DNA of 64,000 nucleotides from positions 18,399 through 82,398 of the forward strand of contig CAIMFH010000122.1 in the NCBI GenBank assembly GCA_903840265.1, given 5' to 3'. Within the stretch, counting starts at the first letter, position 1. The number at the start of each line of letters is the position of its first letter. This stretch comes from an uncultured Schlesneria sp. (lineage in GTDB: Bacteria > Planctomycetota > Planctomycetia > Planctomycetales > Planctomycetaceae). Under the pieces are notes generated by a model. The model was given only the letters and a program-made list of their open reading frames with translations, did no database searches and was not told the DNA's origin. Both the position numbers and the translations under genes were made by a program. Positions 18,509 through 27,429 of the stretch are shown piece by piece.

Positions 18509-19732
18509 TCAGAGGTCTTGGCCAGTCAATCGCGCGACCTCGTTGACGTCTTTGTCACCTCGACCTGACAGGCAGACGACAATGATATCGTCCGGCTTAC
18601 GCTTGCGGGCACAATCCATGGCATAGGCGATTGCGTGCGAGCTTTCGAGCGCCGGCAGAATCCCTTCCGTGCGAGCGACAAGAGACACCGTTTCCAATGC
18701 TTGATGGTCGCGAACGCTTACATAGTTCACGCGACCAGTGTCTCGCCAGTAGCTGTGCTCCGGACCAACGCCGGGATAGTCGAGTCCCGCCGAGATCGAA
18801 TGCACATCCATCGTCTGACCATCGGGATCTTGAAGCACGTAGCTGTAGCTGCCATGCAATACACCCTTGGTCCCGTAGGTCAGCGTGCTGGCATGTTCCC
18901 CCGGCTTATCACCCCGGCCACCCGCTTCGACACCGGTCAGTTGAACACCCGCGTCATCCACGAACGGATAGAACATCCCGGCCGAGTTCGATCCGCCGCC
19001 GACACAGGCAATCACCTCATCGGGGAGTCGGCCGACCTTATCCAGACATTGCTGACGAGATTCGCGACCGATCACAGACTGGAAGTCGCGGACGATCATC
19101 GGGAACGGATGGGGGCCGACGACGGATCCCAGGATGTAATGCGTGTCTTCGACGGACGACATCCAGTCTCGCATCGCTTCGTTGATCGCGTCACGAAGCG
19201 TTCGCGATCCGCTGGTGACAGGTCGCACTTCGGCACCCATCGTACGCATGATGAAGACATTCAGCTTCTGGCGACGAATGTCTTCTTCACCCATGTAGAC
19301 GACGCAGGGGAGGCCAAACCGAGCACAGGCGGTGGCGGTGGCGACTCCGTGTTGACCGGCACCGGTTTCGGCGATGACGCGTTTCTTGCCCATTCGCAGG
19401 GTCAGCAGCGCCTGGCCCATGGTGTTGTTGATCTTGTGAGCACCCGTGTGATTCAGATCTTCACGCTTGAAGTAGATCTGGGCACCGCCGCACAGATCGG
19501 TCAGCCGTTCCGCAAAATAGAGCGGATTCGGGCGACCGACGAACGTCTGCATTAGTTCATTAAGCCGTTGATTGAACGCGGGGTCCGCTTTCGCACTCGC
19601 ATACTCAATCGTCAGTTCCTCGAGAGCATGCATGAGCGTTTCGGGAACAAATCGCCGCCCGAATTCACCAAAACGCCCTAAAGCGTCAGGAACATTGGAG
19701 CTGGCTCCCATTTTCACCGCAGTATTGGACAT
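18509..19732 (-). CDS. trpB: Tryptophan synthase beta subunit
   Basis: 407 residues, the normal length of the TrpB1 type. It joins indole and serine using PLP. Seen: [20 protein letters not shown] (substrate entry), [18 protein letters not shown] with the PLP lysine in HK, and the glycine-rich phosphate loop [11 protein letters not shown], then [14 protein letters not shown] near the C-terminus. The ATG is at 19732. It is the first gene of a trpBA pair; no other trp gene is near, so the pathway is split in this genome. A palindrome or attenuator was not found in the short upstream region, which abuts a sulfatase remnant. Confidence 0.98.
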   Translation of the reverse strand: MSNTAVKMGASSNVPDALGRFGEFGRRFVPETLMHALEELTIEYASAKADPAFNQRLNELMQTFVGRPNPLYFAERLTDLCGGAQIYFKREDLNHTGAHKINNTMGQALLTLRMGKKRVIAETGAGQHGVATATACARFGLPCVVYMGEEDIRRQKLNVFIMRTMGAEVRPVTSGSRTLRDAINEAMRDWMSSVEDTHYILGSVVGPHPFPMIVRDFQSVIGRESRQQCLDKVGRLPDEVIACVGGGSNSAGMFYPFVDDAGVQLTGVEAGGRGDKPGEHASTLTYGTKGVLHGSYSYVLQDPDGQTMDVHSISAGLDYPGVGPEHSYWRDTGRVNYVSVRDHQALETVSLVARTEGILPALESSHAIAYAMDCARKRKPDDIIVVCLSGRGDKDVNEVARLTGQDL

Positions 19733-19836
19733 GAAAACTCTTTTTCTGATTCTCGAAGCAGGACAGCAGCCGTCGGTATCCGCGATTATTCATGGGTCGC
19801 CACCCGAGGTCAACGCGCTCAGGAAAACTCGTCGGT

Positions 19837-20215
19837 TCAAGGCTGCGACTTGGGGCCAGACTTCCGATTATTCGCACGCGGGCGAATTTCCGCCACGACT
19901 TCCGACAATTCGGAGACGTCGTTGCGAGTTTCCAATGGATCGCTCCCATAATCGTAGAGTTCAAGAGCTGCGTCCTGTTCGTTTTCATGAATTTTGCGCC
20001 ATTCACCGAATCGAAATCGTTCGCCCCGGCCCAAACGAGCGTTCGGATCGGCGTGAAACGCGTGATCGCGTCCCCGAGCCTCTGGCTTTTTCAGGACCGG
20101 CACCAGAACTTTTGCCCTCGATCGGATGACGTACTGGAGGCGCCGGCAGGTTCGCAAGTTCGGCCAAAGTGGGAGAAAGATCCACGCTTTCTGCGAGTTG
20201 CCGTGTCGAAGAATT
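19837..20215 (-). pseudogene. Remnant of a sulfatase (C-terminal part, frameshifted)
   Basis: The minus strand encodes, in two frames, the last ~125 residues of an iduronate-2-sulfatase-like enzyme. The upstream frame gives STRQLAESVDLSPTLAELAN and LPAPPVRHPIEGKS. A shift near 20105-20115 then moves to VLVPVLKKPEARGRDHAFHA, RFRFGEWRK, ALELYDYGSDPLETRNDVSE and VVAEIRPRANN, and stops at 19837. VDLxPTLAELAxLP, the EGKSLVPVLKDP-like join and ELYDxxxDPxExxN are the standard C-terminal landmarks of these sulfatases. The catalytic half with the formylglycine cysteine motif is absent; the sequence to the right, up to the desaturase stop, does not match it. This is a dead fragment. Confidence 0.85.
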
Positions 20216-20397
20216 GGCCGCTTAGTCGATCGCGCTCAGATGCTAATTGGACGACGGGGGCCTTGTAGGGATCGCGGCCTCCGTAGAGCGAGCGTGGGGC
20301 CATCTGGGCCGGCCCCGAAGCTGGCGAATTGGGCCACGAGGAAACAAACTCGGGGCGTCCCGGATGTCCGCTAGAGAGTCGTGCCTTGGCGTGATCC

Positions 20398-21522
20398 TTA
20401 GGCTCGCGTCAGTCTTGGATGCGGTAGAGCACTCGCTTTCGTCGGCGCGAGTTTTGGGAGTTCGGCTGGCTCCATGATTGGCACCAGTCTCGGTGAGGTG
20501 GGTTGGCCGTTGAAGTCGAGCCAACGATGTTCGCGATAGTCGTAAAGCTTGCAGCACTTGAGGGTGGTCAGCAGGACGCGGGGGCTCCACCCGATAATCT
20601 TGATCGTTCCTGGATAGGCGGTCTCCAGAACTTGTTGGCTTTTGTCGAGGTTGTAGAGCGGGATCATCGGGTCGACGTGGTGGGCGGAATGTTCGAGGAC
20701 ATTCAAGAAGAAGACATTGAGGAGTGGTGGAAAATCCATGTGGACCGTGCCCGCGACCTGATTCTGAAAGTACGACCAATCGGACTTGCGGTCGAACCAG
20801 GGGATCTCGGCATTTGTGTGTTGCTGGTAGGTCACAAAGCCAGTGAGCCAGAGGAAGACACAATAGGGACCGGCCACGGCGTAGATTGTAAAGAGCAGCG
20901 GGAGGGGACGGTTGACGGCGACCGACACGCAGTAGACGCCGACGACTTCTGCGATGAGAAACAGGGCGATTATCGCTCTGTCGAGCCGGAGTTCTCCGCG
21001 CTGCGACGGCATGTATTCTCGCGTGGGGAACAGCATGCGTTTCCAATAGAGCTCCACGAAGTAACAGAACCCGATGCCGGCCCAACTGCGGTAGAAACGC
21101 TCGAGAAAGCGTCTGGAGGGAGGCAGGTCGCGGTATTCAGCGAGGGAAAATGGAGGATAGCCGGGATCTTCGCCCTTGAGATTCGTCCAGAGGTGATGCT
21201 TGGCGTTGTGAGAACGTTTCCAACCGGTGAGGGGATGCAGCGAAGGCAGAAACGCGAGGATCCCGATGACGCGGTTCATTCGTAGAGACGACACGAGCGT
21301 GCCGTGAGCCGCATCGTGCGCGACGATGAACAGCATCGCCACTGTGATCGCGTTGGCGAATGAGGCGGGGATTGATAGCCACAATGGCAACAGCACTACG
21401 GCGGCCAACGTCAGCAGCCAAGCGGCAGTGCAGAACGCGAAGATGGTGATCCCAAACAGCGTGCTGCGTTCTCGCCGGAGCGCTGGCAACGTGTTGAATA
21501 AACTTCTGGTTTGCGCGTCCAT
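20398..21522 (-). CDS. Membrane fatty acid desaturase
   Basis: 374 residues. The three histidine boxes of the non-heme diiron membrane desaturases are present: HDAAH at ~89-93, HNAKHH at ~125-130 and HSAHH at ~280-284. Membrane segments precede and separate them (AWLLTLAAVVLLPLWL; AIIALFLIAEVVGVYCV; LLFTIYAVAGPYCVFLWLTG). The enzyme should insert a double bond in a fatty acyl chain at the cytoplasmic membrane; the position is not predictable, and a carotenoid-modifying relative is possible. ATG at 21522 with AGGAA about 5 nt upstream. Single gene; its promoter lies in the 215-nt gap facing the secreted Gln-rich gene. Confidence 0.9.
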   Translation of the reverse strand: MDAQTRSLFNTLPALRRERSTLFGITIFAFCTAAWLLTLAAVVLLPLWLSIPASFANAITVAMLFIVAHDAAHGTLVSSLRMNRVIGILAFLPSLHPLTGWKRSHNAKHHLWTNLKGEDPGYPPFSLAEYRDLPPSRRFLERFYRSWAGIGFCYFVELYWKRMLFPTREYMPSQRGELRLDRAIIALFLIAEVVGVYCVSVAVNRPLPLLFTIYAVAGPYCVFLWLTGFVTYQQHTNAEIPWFDRKSDWSYFQNQVAGTVHMDFPPLLNVFFLNVLEHSAHHVDPMIPLYNLDKSQQVLETAYPGTIKIIGWSPRVLLTTLKCCKLYDYREHRWLDFNGQPTSPRLVPIMEPAELPKLAPTKASALPHPRLTRA

Positions 21523-21737
21523 GCTGTTCCTGAATTCGGTTGGATTCCCCGTGTGGGGTTGAATCTCAGATCACGGAGGCATTTCGTGTGCCGCGCTGCC
21601 TATTCGAGAGCGATCAATATCAAGCCATCTGACATCGCTGTGAGTTTCGGTGCCTGGACCGAGGCATCACATTTGCGTCCCCGTTGATTCAAGACGGAAC
21701 TGTTGTCTTGGAACTGTGATTCAACGAAGGAAGCAAC

Positions 21738-22508
21738 CTGAAGATTCTTTTAAATACCGGTATTACGGCGGCCTGCGTCTGCATGGTCACCGCGAGTGCG
21801 TTCGCTCAGGCCAAGCTGGGGCAGACGCAAGAAGGAACCAATGGGGGCCAGCCCGGCAACACGGCAGCTCAACCGAACACTGCTTCTGGGGGTAATTTCA
21901 ATGGGATTAACCAGTCGCCGTGGTTTGGCAATAACGCGACACGCCAGCAATTGCAGATCAATGAGCAGCAATACAATCAGTTGAACAACAACTATCAAAA
22001 GGCCTATAGCCGTTACAACGACGGGCTGAACGGGCTGGATCGCAACTTGACTCCGCAGGCTCGGGAGCAACGTCAGATGCAGTTGCATGATCAGTTTCGT
22101 CAGGACTTTTCAGCGGGGACGAACGACGTCTTCACCGACCCGACTGCTCGCCAGAGATTCAATGGGATGGACTATCAGTACCGAGGCTACAGCGCCTTCA
22201 ACGATCCGACGGTCCAGAAACAATTGAACCTCACTGACGCACAGCGACAGAAATTCAATCAGTACGGTCAGGATTGGAATCAGCAGCACAGCAACTGGCA
22301 GCAGGAATATCCCAGGAACCAGCAATTGGTCGGAAAACAGTTTTCGGCGTCACGTGTCCAAATGCAGGACAGAATCAAAAGCACATTGACTCCCGATCAG
22401 CAGCAACAGTGGAACCAGATGAGCGGGCAACCGTACAACTTCACGCCGGACATGTATTTCGGCAACCAGTCGTCGGTGAATAACGTGGGAAATCAGACGG
22501 GGCAGTAG
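21738..22508 (+). CDS. Secreted Gln/Asn-rich protein, probable CTG start
   Basis: 256 residues if started at CTG 21738. The frame has a stop (TGA) at 21717, and between it and the first ATG at 21783 there is no ATG, GTG or TTG. From CTG the product begins as a textbook signal peptide, (M)KILLNTGITAACVCM then VTASAFAQ, and AAGGA lies 6 nt before the CTG. Starting at 21783 would cut the signal in half. The mature part is rich in Gln and Asn with Tyr/Arg/Asp (NEQQYNQLNNNYQKAYSRYN, LTDAQRQKFNQYGQDWNQQH), probably helical, like short Spy/LTXXQ-type periplasmic proteins, but I do not recognise a family with confidence. A terminator follows at 22534. Confidence 0.7.
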   Translation: MKILLNTGITAACVCMVTASAFAQAKLGQTQEGTNGGQPGNTAAQPNTASGGNFNGINQSPWFGNNATRQQLQINEQQYNQLNNNYQKAYSRYNDGLNGLDRNLTPQAREQRQMQLHDQFRQDFSAGTNDVFTDPTARQRFNGMDYQYRGYSAFNDPTVQKQLNLTDAQRQKFNQYGQDWNQQHSNWQQEYPRNQQLVGKQFSASRVQMQDRIKSTLTPDQQQQWNQMSGQPYNFTPDMYFGNQSSVNNVGNQTGQ

Positions 22509-22533
22509 AACTGTCCTGGGGAACAGCGAAGCC

Positions 22534-22563
22534 GAAGAGCCCGTGCGTGAGTACGGGCTTTTC
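22534..22563 (+). terminator. Intrinsic terminator after the Gln-rich gene
   Basis: GAAGAGCCCGT, an 8-nt loop and ACGGGCTTTTC form an 11-bp stem (one G-U pair) 26 nt after the stop; the right arm itself ends in TTTTC and is followed by GCTTT. Confidence 0.7.
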
Positions 22564-22728
22564 GCTTTGACGTCGGACGAAAGCGGCTGACGACATAGTG
22601 CATAAGCCTGCATCCACCGAGACAAGCTCGAAGGGGTCGAAAACAGGCTTCGTCAAACTCAATAATCCCCGCCCAGTTCATCTCGGTGGAAGCAGGCGTT
22701 TGCACTAGGCAGACGGTACTTACCGCGG

Positions 22729-23555
22729 TCACTTCGCGGGCGAAACATTTTTGTCGGCAACCTGGAGTAGGCCGGATTTCCCGACGCTCAGGCCCAGGAT
22801 GCAGCCTGCGGTCTGGCCTTTGGCGGACACCAGGTCGAGTGATTTCACCTTGGACACCGGATGTGGGTTTTGCATCGCGGTCAGGCAGTAGCGGACGACT
22901 TGGCCGTTCTCATCGGCGCCGCTCCAAGCCAGAGTCGAGCGTGGAGCCGATGGTTCCTTGGGCGCATTGGCATCATTGAGATACCAATCGAGCAGGTCTT
23001 CACCGCTCGTGATGGACTCCTTGGCTGAGTTGCCATCTTCATACTGGAACACAACATTGTAAACTGGATCCCCGGATTGGCCCTCGAAAAAGCCCGAGTG
23101 ATAGATGTAGAGCGTATCGAAGGCCGCCTCGATGGGGATTCCTTCGATCCGTTCGGGATAGGCCATACCATTTTTGTATTCCGTTCTCCCCACAGGAAGA
23201 TCCCACCATCCAGTTGGAGCAGGATTCCCGCAAAGGTCTGCTTTCCTTGGGGAACAATCTTCCAAGGGAATCGTGTCACCTTTTCGAAGTGCTCCGCCCG
23301 CAGTTGGTAATACTTCGACAAGTCAACCGGAAAGATGTCTACTGCAACCGTATCCTCCGGCACACCTCTTCGCATTTCGACTCTCTTCGGCTTAACGCTA
23401 GCGTCATTGTCATTCGTGGCCATTGCTTGAGCGGCCAGGGACGCATTCGGCCCGGATCCCGGTGTTGGCGTACCTGAATTGCAAGAGGCTCCCGAGACGA
23501 GTGCAAGGACCGCAATCAATCGCCACATCACTCGAACGCCAATTCGCATTTGCAT
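22729..23555 (-). pseudogene. Planctomycete lipoprotein gene with one frameshift in a poly-A run
   Basis: Starts at ATG 23555 (GGGGGA about 9 nt upstream) with a lipoprotein signal (WRLIAVLALVSGASC). The first frame reads normally through FPWKIVPQGKQTFAG and LQLDGGIFLWGERNTK. At 23171-23175 (T5 on the plus strand, A5 in the gene) the family sequence jumps to the next frame: NGMAYPERIEGIPIEAAFD, LYIYHSGFFEGQSGD, VYNVVFQYEDGN, and NPHPVSKVKSLDLVS near the end. Adding one A to the run restores one open frame of about 275 codons. The family (DLY.LH, Y.DG, NPHP..V.S.D) recurs in planctomycetes; its function is unknown. Either one base has been lost, or this is a read error or slippery-site frameshift. 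Confidence 0.85.
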
Positions 23556-23583
23556 GATTCAAGTCCCCCAGAAATCAGCGGAG

Positions 23584-23632
23584 CACAATTACAGACACGA
23601 TGTCTACTGTAGACATCGTGTCTGTAATTGTG
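23584..23632. promoter_or_regulatory. 49-bp near-perfect palindrome, candidate operator cluster
   Basis: Two 23-nt arms pair without mismatch around a 3-nt centre (CTG at 23607-23609). The palindrome contains three smaller ones: GACACGATGTC (23594-23604), TCTACTGTAGA (23603-23613) and GACATCGTGTC (23612-23622). It ends 29 nt upstream of the start codon of the frameshifted lipoprotein gene and lies downstream of the CotH gene, whose stop is at 23850. The central TCTACTGTAGA resembles BlaI/MecI-type operator half-sites. No T-tract follows on the minus strand, so a terminator is less likely than an operator or a strong 5' hairpin. Confidence 0.6.
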
Positions 23633-23849
23633 GCCGGCGTCAAGTCCGGCTGCTTTCTAAAGCGAGCGAATTGAATCCCCTTTCTTCAAATCGCTCGCAC
23701 TGAAAAATCGCGAGGACAAGAGTGGCACTGGGATCGCTCGGACGTGACCGGCACGTCCCTGAAGCTATTGCGAAGGGTGGTCGTCGAGCGTTTCTTCGAC
23801 TACCACCGCGGACTTTGTGCTGGCCACACACTCGCGGCTCGCAGCATCA

Positions 23850-25772
23850 CTACTTCTGCTTGTAGACCCGCAGGGACGCCAGATCGAATTGGGCACTTCC
23901 GGCGCTGCTTTTCAGTTCGGCGACGAGTTCTACCTCTTGCAGATCCTGGGTGATTTCGAACTCGTGCGAGACGGTTTGCCAATCTGACGTGCCGGTGACG
24001 TTGTTCTTGCGTGAGCCTCCGCCGAGTCGGACACCGGCTCCGAAGCCTTTGTCTTCGGGGGTGGCCATGACTTCGTTGGTCTTGACCTTGGCATCGAAGT
24101 GGTAGCGACCGCGTGCCAGGCGGACTTTGGTGCGAAACGAGGCCTGAGTCTGGTTGCTGGGGCCGGGAGTGAACGACAGGACCTTCTTGCCGTCGATCGC
24201 AGTCAGTTCCAGCTTGGCATCCCCCTGCGGCTTGGGGGCCCAATCTTCGACGAGTGCCCAATCGTCGGCGTTGAAGGCGATGGGCTCGGGCGGGAACTGG
24301 GATTTGATCGCGAGGGCTCGACCCGCGACGCGATTCTTATAGTCCTGCACGCGTCCGTCGAACTGGCGGGCTCGATCTTCGTTGATGGAGGCCAGCACGG
24401 GACGGATTCTGGCATGAGCGGTATCGATCTTCTCGTGCAGTTTGTCCGGAGAGAAGAGCGGTAACAGGTCGCGGACTCGCTGGCGATACTTGGCTTGGAC
24501 GGCAGGGTTCTGCAGGACGGCATTGGCGACCATTTGGCCGGGGATGTGAAAGACGCTGAAGTTGATGTCGCCGAACATTTGATCCATGCCGTGCGGCAGG
24601 AAGCAGACTTTCTTGTCGTCGGCATGAAAGTACAGGCGGTAGTTATTCTTGTTCTGACAGTAGCCGTCCCAGTGACACATCATCAGTTCCATCGCGGCGA
24701 AATTGATGAATTCATCGATCGCGACTTTCTCTTCGATCAATTGCCAGCGTTTGGTTTGATCTCCTTCGCGACAGGCGGCGATCAGCTCTTTGAGGTCGCT
24801 GCTATCATCGGGCCCGTCTCCGAATTCTTTCTCGAGCGGGGCATCGATATCCGCGCAAAAGCCACCTTCATAGAAGTTGCCTTTGTGATGCTTGAAGTGA
24901 CGTTTGATGAATTCTTCATCCATCCCTTCTTTGAGCACATAGAACCCGAGATCGCGGCCGTTGAGCCAGACGCGAGCGTGGGAGGTGCGTGCGGCGGGCA
25001 GGCCCGCTTCGCGACAAAGCTGCGAGGCGATTAATTCATTGAGATACGATTCATCCTGCACCGAGTTGTTGAGATGAAATTTGTCGAGTCCGTGGAAACG
25101 TTCTCCTTTTTTGCGCATCGAGATCGTCAAGGCCGGGCGATCGCCGAGGTCACGGAAGCTGCCCGCAGCTCCTTTGAGCTTCATCTTGACGTTCTTGAAC
25201 TTCGTCGACTCATTCTCGGTGAACGTGACATCGACATAACGCCGCAAGTCGCGTCGCAGTTGTTGCTCTTCTTTGTCCGTGAGCGTAATGCGGATTTCAG
25301 GGATCATTCCCTTCTGGAAGAACTCATCGGTGGGATCGACTTTGGGCGGTTTGCGTTTGGGGGGCTCGGGTGCAGCGACCTTGGGAGCAGGTTCAGCGTT
25401 TTTTTGTGTGGGAACGGGTTTCTGTGTGACCACAGGCTTCTGCGCGACCTGCAAGGGCTCGCGTCTCAGAGCAGCTTCACTGGGGGCTCCCGTTGGTCGA
25501 CGCCAGCCACCCCTATCTGGAGCGGGATCAACGGTGGCCTCCCTTGGCGGTACCGCGTCCGCTGATTCTGGAACGGCAGCACTCAACGCGGACTCGGCAG
25601 AGATCGAATCGGGTGTATTGATCCGAAGCGTGGACTCAGGGGACGGTTCATCGATTTCGGCAACGGGGTTTGGTTCGTTGCGGGATCGTGTGCTGGTCGT
25701 GAACGCATTGCTGAATTGCAATGCGATCGCGCCGATCAGCACGACACCTATAATCATGGCAAGATTCCGCAT
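23850..25772 (-). CDS. CotH-kinase-family envelope protein
   Basis: 640 residues from ATG 25772 (AGAGGAG 10 nt upstream; the GTG-started extension to 25835 has no ribosome site). There is an N-terminal membrane anchor (MIIGVVLIGAIALQF), then a ~140-residue disordered Pro/Ala/Glu/Lys linker (PVVTQKPVPTQK, EPPKRKPPKVD). The CotH domain spans ~145-470: DVTFTENESTKFKNVKMKLK, LDKFHLNNSVQDESYLNELI, FYVLKEGMDEEFIKR, MCHWDGYCQNKNNYRLYF and HGMDQMFGD. The C-terminal ~150 residues are a carbohydrate-binding-like beta sandwich. CotH proteins are atypical kinases that phosphorylate proteins (spore coat CotB/CotG in Bacillus); an envelope protein kinase is the best guess. Substrate unknown. Confidence 0.88.
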   Translation of the reverse strand: MRNLAMIIGVVLIGAIALQFSNAFTTSTRSRNEPNPVAEIDEPSPESTLRINTPDSISAESALSAAVPESADAVPPREATVDPAPDRGGWRRPTGAPSEAALRREPLQVAQKPVVTQKPVPTQKNAEPAPKVAAPEPPKRKPPKVDPTDEFFQKGMIPEIRITLTDKEEQQLRRDLRRYVDVTFTENESTKFKNVKMKLKGAAGSFRDLGDRPALTISMRKKGERFHGLDKFHLNNSVQDESYLNELIASQLCREAGLPAARTSHARVWLNGRDLGFYVLKEGMDEEFIKRHFKHHKGNFYEGGFCADIDAPLEKEFGDGPDDSSDLKELIAACREGDQTKRWQLIEEKVAIDEFINFAAMELMMCHWDGYCQNKNNYRLYFHADDKKVCFLPHGMDQMFGDINFSVFHIPGQMVANAVLQNPAVQAKYRQRVRDLLPLFSPDKLHEKIDTAHARIRPVLASINEDRARQFDGRVQDYKNRVAGRALAIKSQFPPEPIAFNADDWALVEDWAPKPQGDAKLELTAIDGKKVLSFTPGPSNQTQASFRTKVRLARGRYHFDAKVKTNEVMATPEDKGFGAGVRLGGGSRKNNVTGTSDWQTVSHEFEITQDLQEVELVAELKSSAGSAQFDLASLRVYKQK

Positions 25773-26332
25773 CTGTGCCGTACTCCTCTTGGTTTCAACG
25801 TGGCAAGTCATCTGTCGCTCATTGTATTGACGCACGATCTTCAGATGGTTTCCCAGATTTTCAACGGCGAGGCCATTTTGTAGGATTTCAAGACGGGAAT
25901 TGAAGTGGGGAGTTCAGCCGGATCTGATGCTGGCCATCGCGATTGCCCTGAAACTCAACGATCACCATCGCCAATGCTGCGCGGTCGAGTCTGCTCGTCG
26001 TTCACGTCAGACGAGGGCTGTTGGCACGAAATGAAGCTCGCGTGGTTCAAATTGCTGCTGGGCGAACGCAAGCTGGGTCCGGCGGAAATTGCCGGACAGG
26101 CCGCCGTCCGCAACCAGATCCAATGCTGCTCGTCGTCATAGCGGGTACTGATGTCAGTTCGTGCTCTCTTCAACAAATCTGGCGGACCAAGCACGAATTC
26201 AGGTTGTGGCACGTCATGGCCGGTGGACTTGATGAAATAGACATGCGAAATCGAAATAACTCATACGGTCAGCCTTCGTGGATCGAAGATGAGAACCGGA
26301 TTGTTGGACATTCCGAGAATAATCGTCATCGA
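25773..26332. other. Intergenic region between divergent genes
   Basis: About 560 nt between the CotH gene and the small secreted protein. It must hold both promoters. Two short plus-strand frames end in similar Cys-containing words (RQCCAVES before the TGA at 26030 region, and NQIQCCSSS ending at 26141) but neither has family resemblance or a convincing ribosome site, so I do not call them genes. Confidence 0.5.
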
Positions 26333-26779
26333 ATGAGGGGCACGATTGTGATCGTCGCACGAAAAGTACAGGTCAGTTTGCGGCTGTTTGGGTTCGTCGC
26401 GTCGCTGACAATCACAGCGAGTCTGGCGTCGGCTCAATCGTCGCCACAGCAGGCGGTTCCTCAGCCGCCACAGCAGGGGATGTCGCTGTCTGATGCTCGA
26501 TACGTTCCTCCCGGTTACATGACAGACATGACCGAGTATTGGGAACCATCCGGGCGTATTCCGATGGTCCTGAAGCCAACGCCACCCGGATATGTGATGG
26601 GACCAGATGGGCAGTGGTGTTTCAACCCACCTGCAGGCTATGTCCGGCCGTATTCGCGAAGTTACGGATGCCTATCGCAGAAGATGGCCATCTGCTGCCA
26701 GGAAAAGCAGTCGTTCATGATGTACATCCGCGGATACGGTCCCGCGATTCACACGCGTAAGGCCAGCATTCTCTGGTAG
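26333..26779 (+). CDS. Small secreted Pro/Tyr/Cys-rich protein
   Basis: 148 residues from ATG 26333, or 143 from GTG 26348, which has GAGGGG 6-7 nt upstream and may be the real start. A signal peptide ends near SLASAQ. The mature protein is short, with proline-rich PQQAVPQPPQQG, then paired aromatic-Pro-Gly words (YVPPGYMTDMTEYWEP, KPTPPGYVMGPDGQW, NPPAGYVRPYSRSYG) and several cysteines near the end (CLSQKMAICC). This suggests an extracellular or envelope-associated, disulfide-containing protein. I do not recognise the family. It stands alone in front of the broken gene at 26848. Confidence 0.6.
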   Translation: MRGTIVIVARKVQVSLRLFGFVASLTITASLASAQSSPQQAVPQPPQQGMSLSDARYVPPGYMTDMTEYWEPSGRIPMVLKPTPPGYVMGPDGQWCFNPPAGYVRPYSRSYGCLSQKMAICCQEKQSFMMYIRGYGPAIHTRKASILW

Positions 26780-26847
26780 AACTGACTGAGCAAATTCAGC
26801 GCGTTTAAGCCGTGAGATTGAGGCTGTGATGCTATTCTATGTGCATC

Positions 26848-27429
26848 ATGCGGGAACTCTTTCACGGCTGGCGACGAGGGTGTGGCTGTCTGACTTTGGT
26901 GTTGGCTGTCGTGCTCTCGTCGGGTTGGCTGCGGGGTCTTCGTTACGACGATGTCGTGGTGATTGCGCGCGGTCGTCAGAAGGCCGTCTATCTGCTCGGG
27001 TCAAATGAGCATGGACTGGTGGCTTCCCGCGTCAACCTGATGCTCGGCACTCTGACGATGCCGCCTGCCACTCAGTTTGCCTTTCAATCGGTACCCAACG
27101 AGGGATTCACCGCGAACCAGCTGTTGTTTCTGTGGAGCGGCTGCAAATTTGCGGGCGAAGCACCGCCTCGCAAAGGTGGCGGACCGATCATCTTCGACGA
27201 TCAACAGCTCCGTTGGCACCGCAACTGGCAATGCTGCGGCTTGCTGATGGGTGACGCGAGTGAAGTCCGCAGTGTGACGGAATCGATTCGCATCGCAACC
27301 TGAGTGATTCCGTATTGGATGCTGGTTGTTCCTCTGACTCTGCTGTCGATGTGGTTGCTGGTGTGGCATCCAAAACATCGCAAGAGTCAAGCGATCGGAA
27401 TTGAGGCTACTTCCCAATCGATTTCTTGA
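26848..27429 (+). pseudogene. Planctomycete two-helix membrane protein gene with in-frame TGA
   Basis: Begins MRELFHGWRRGCGCLTLVLA at ATG 26848, the standard opening of a planctomycete-specific small membrane protein family that has one N-terminal and one C-terminal helix. The frame stops at TGA 27301-27303 after RIAT. Without the stop it continues VIPYWMLVVPLTLLSMWLLV then WHPKHRK to a stop at 27427-27429. That is exactly the family's conserved C-terminal helix, in which (V/I)PYW...PLTLLS...LLLWKPRK is expected. The stop falls where a Trp codon would fit (TGG to TGA). The protein as encoded would lack its second membrane helix. Family function unknown. The restored tail overlaps the 3' end of the convergent gene at 27407 by about 23 nt. 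Confidence 0.8.

Noticed and set aside
18635..19555. 306-residue plus-strand frame opposite trpB
   Set aside because: trpB has full-length family motifs; the other strand shows no domain.
20243..21085. 280-residue minus-strand frame at the end of the desaturase gene
   Set aside because: It is out of frame with the desaturase histidine boxes and is Arg/Pro-rich; the desaturase frame is supported instead.
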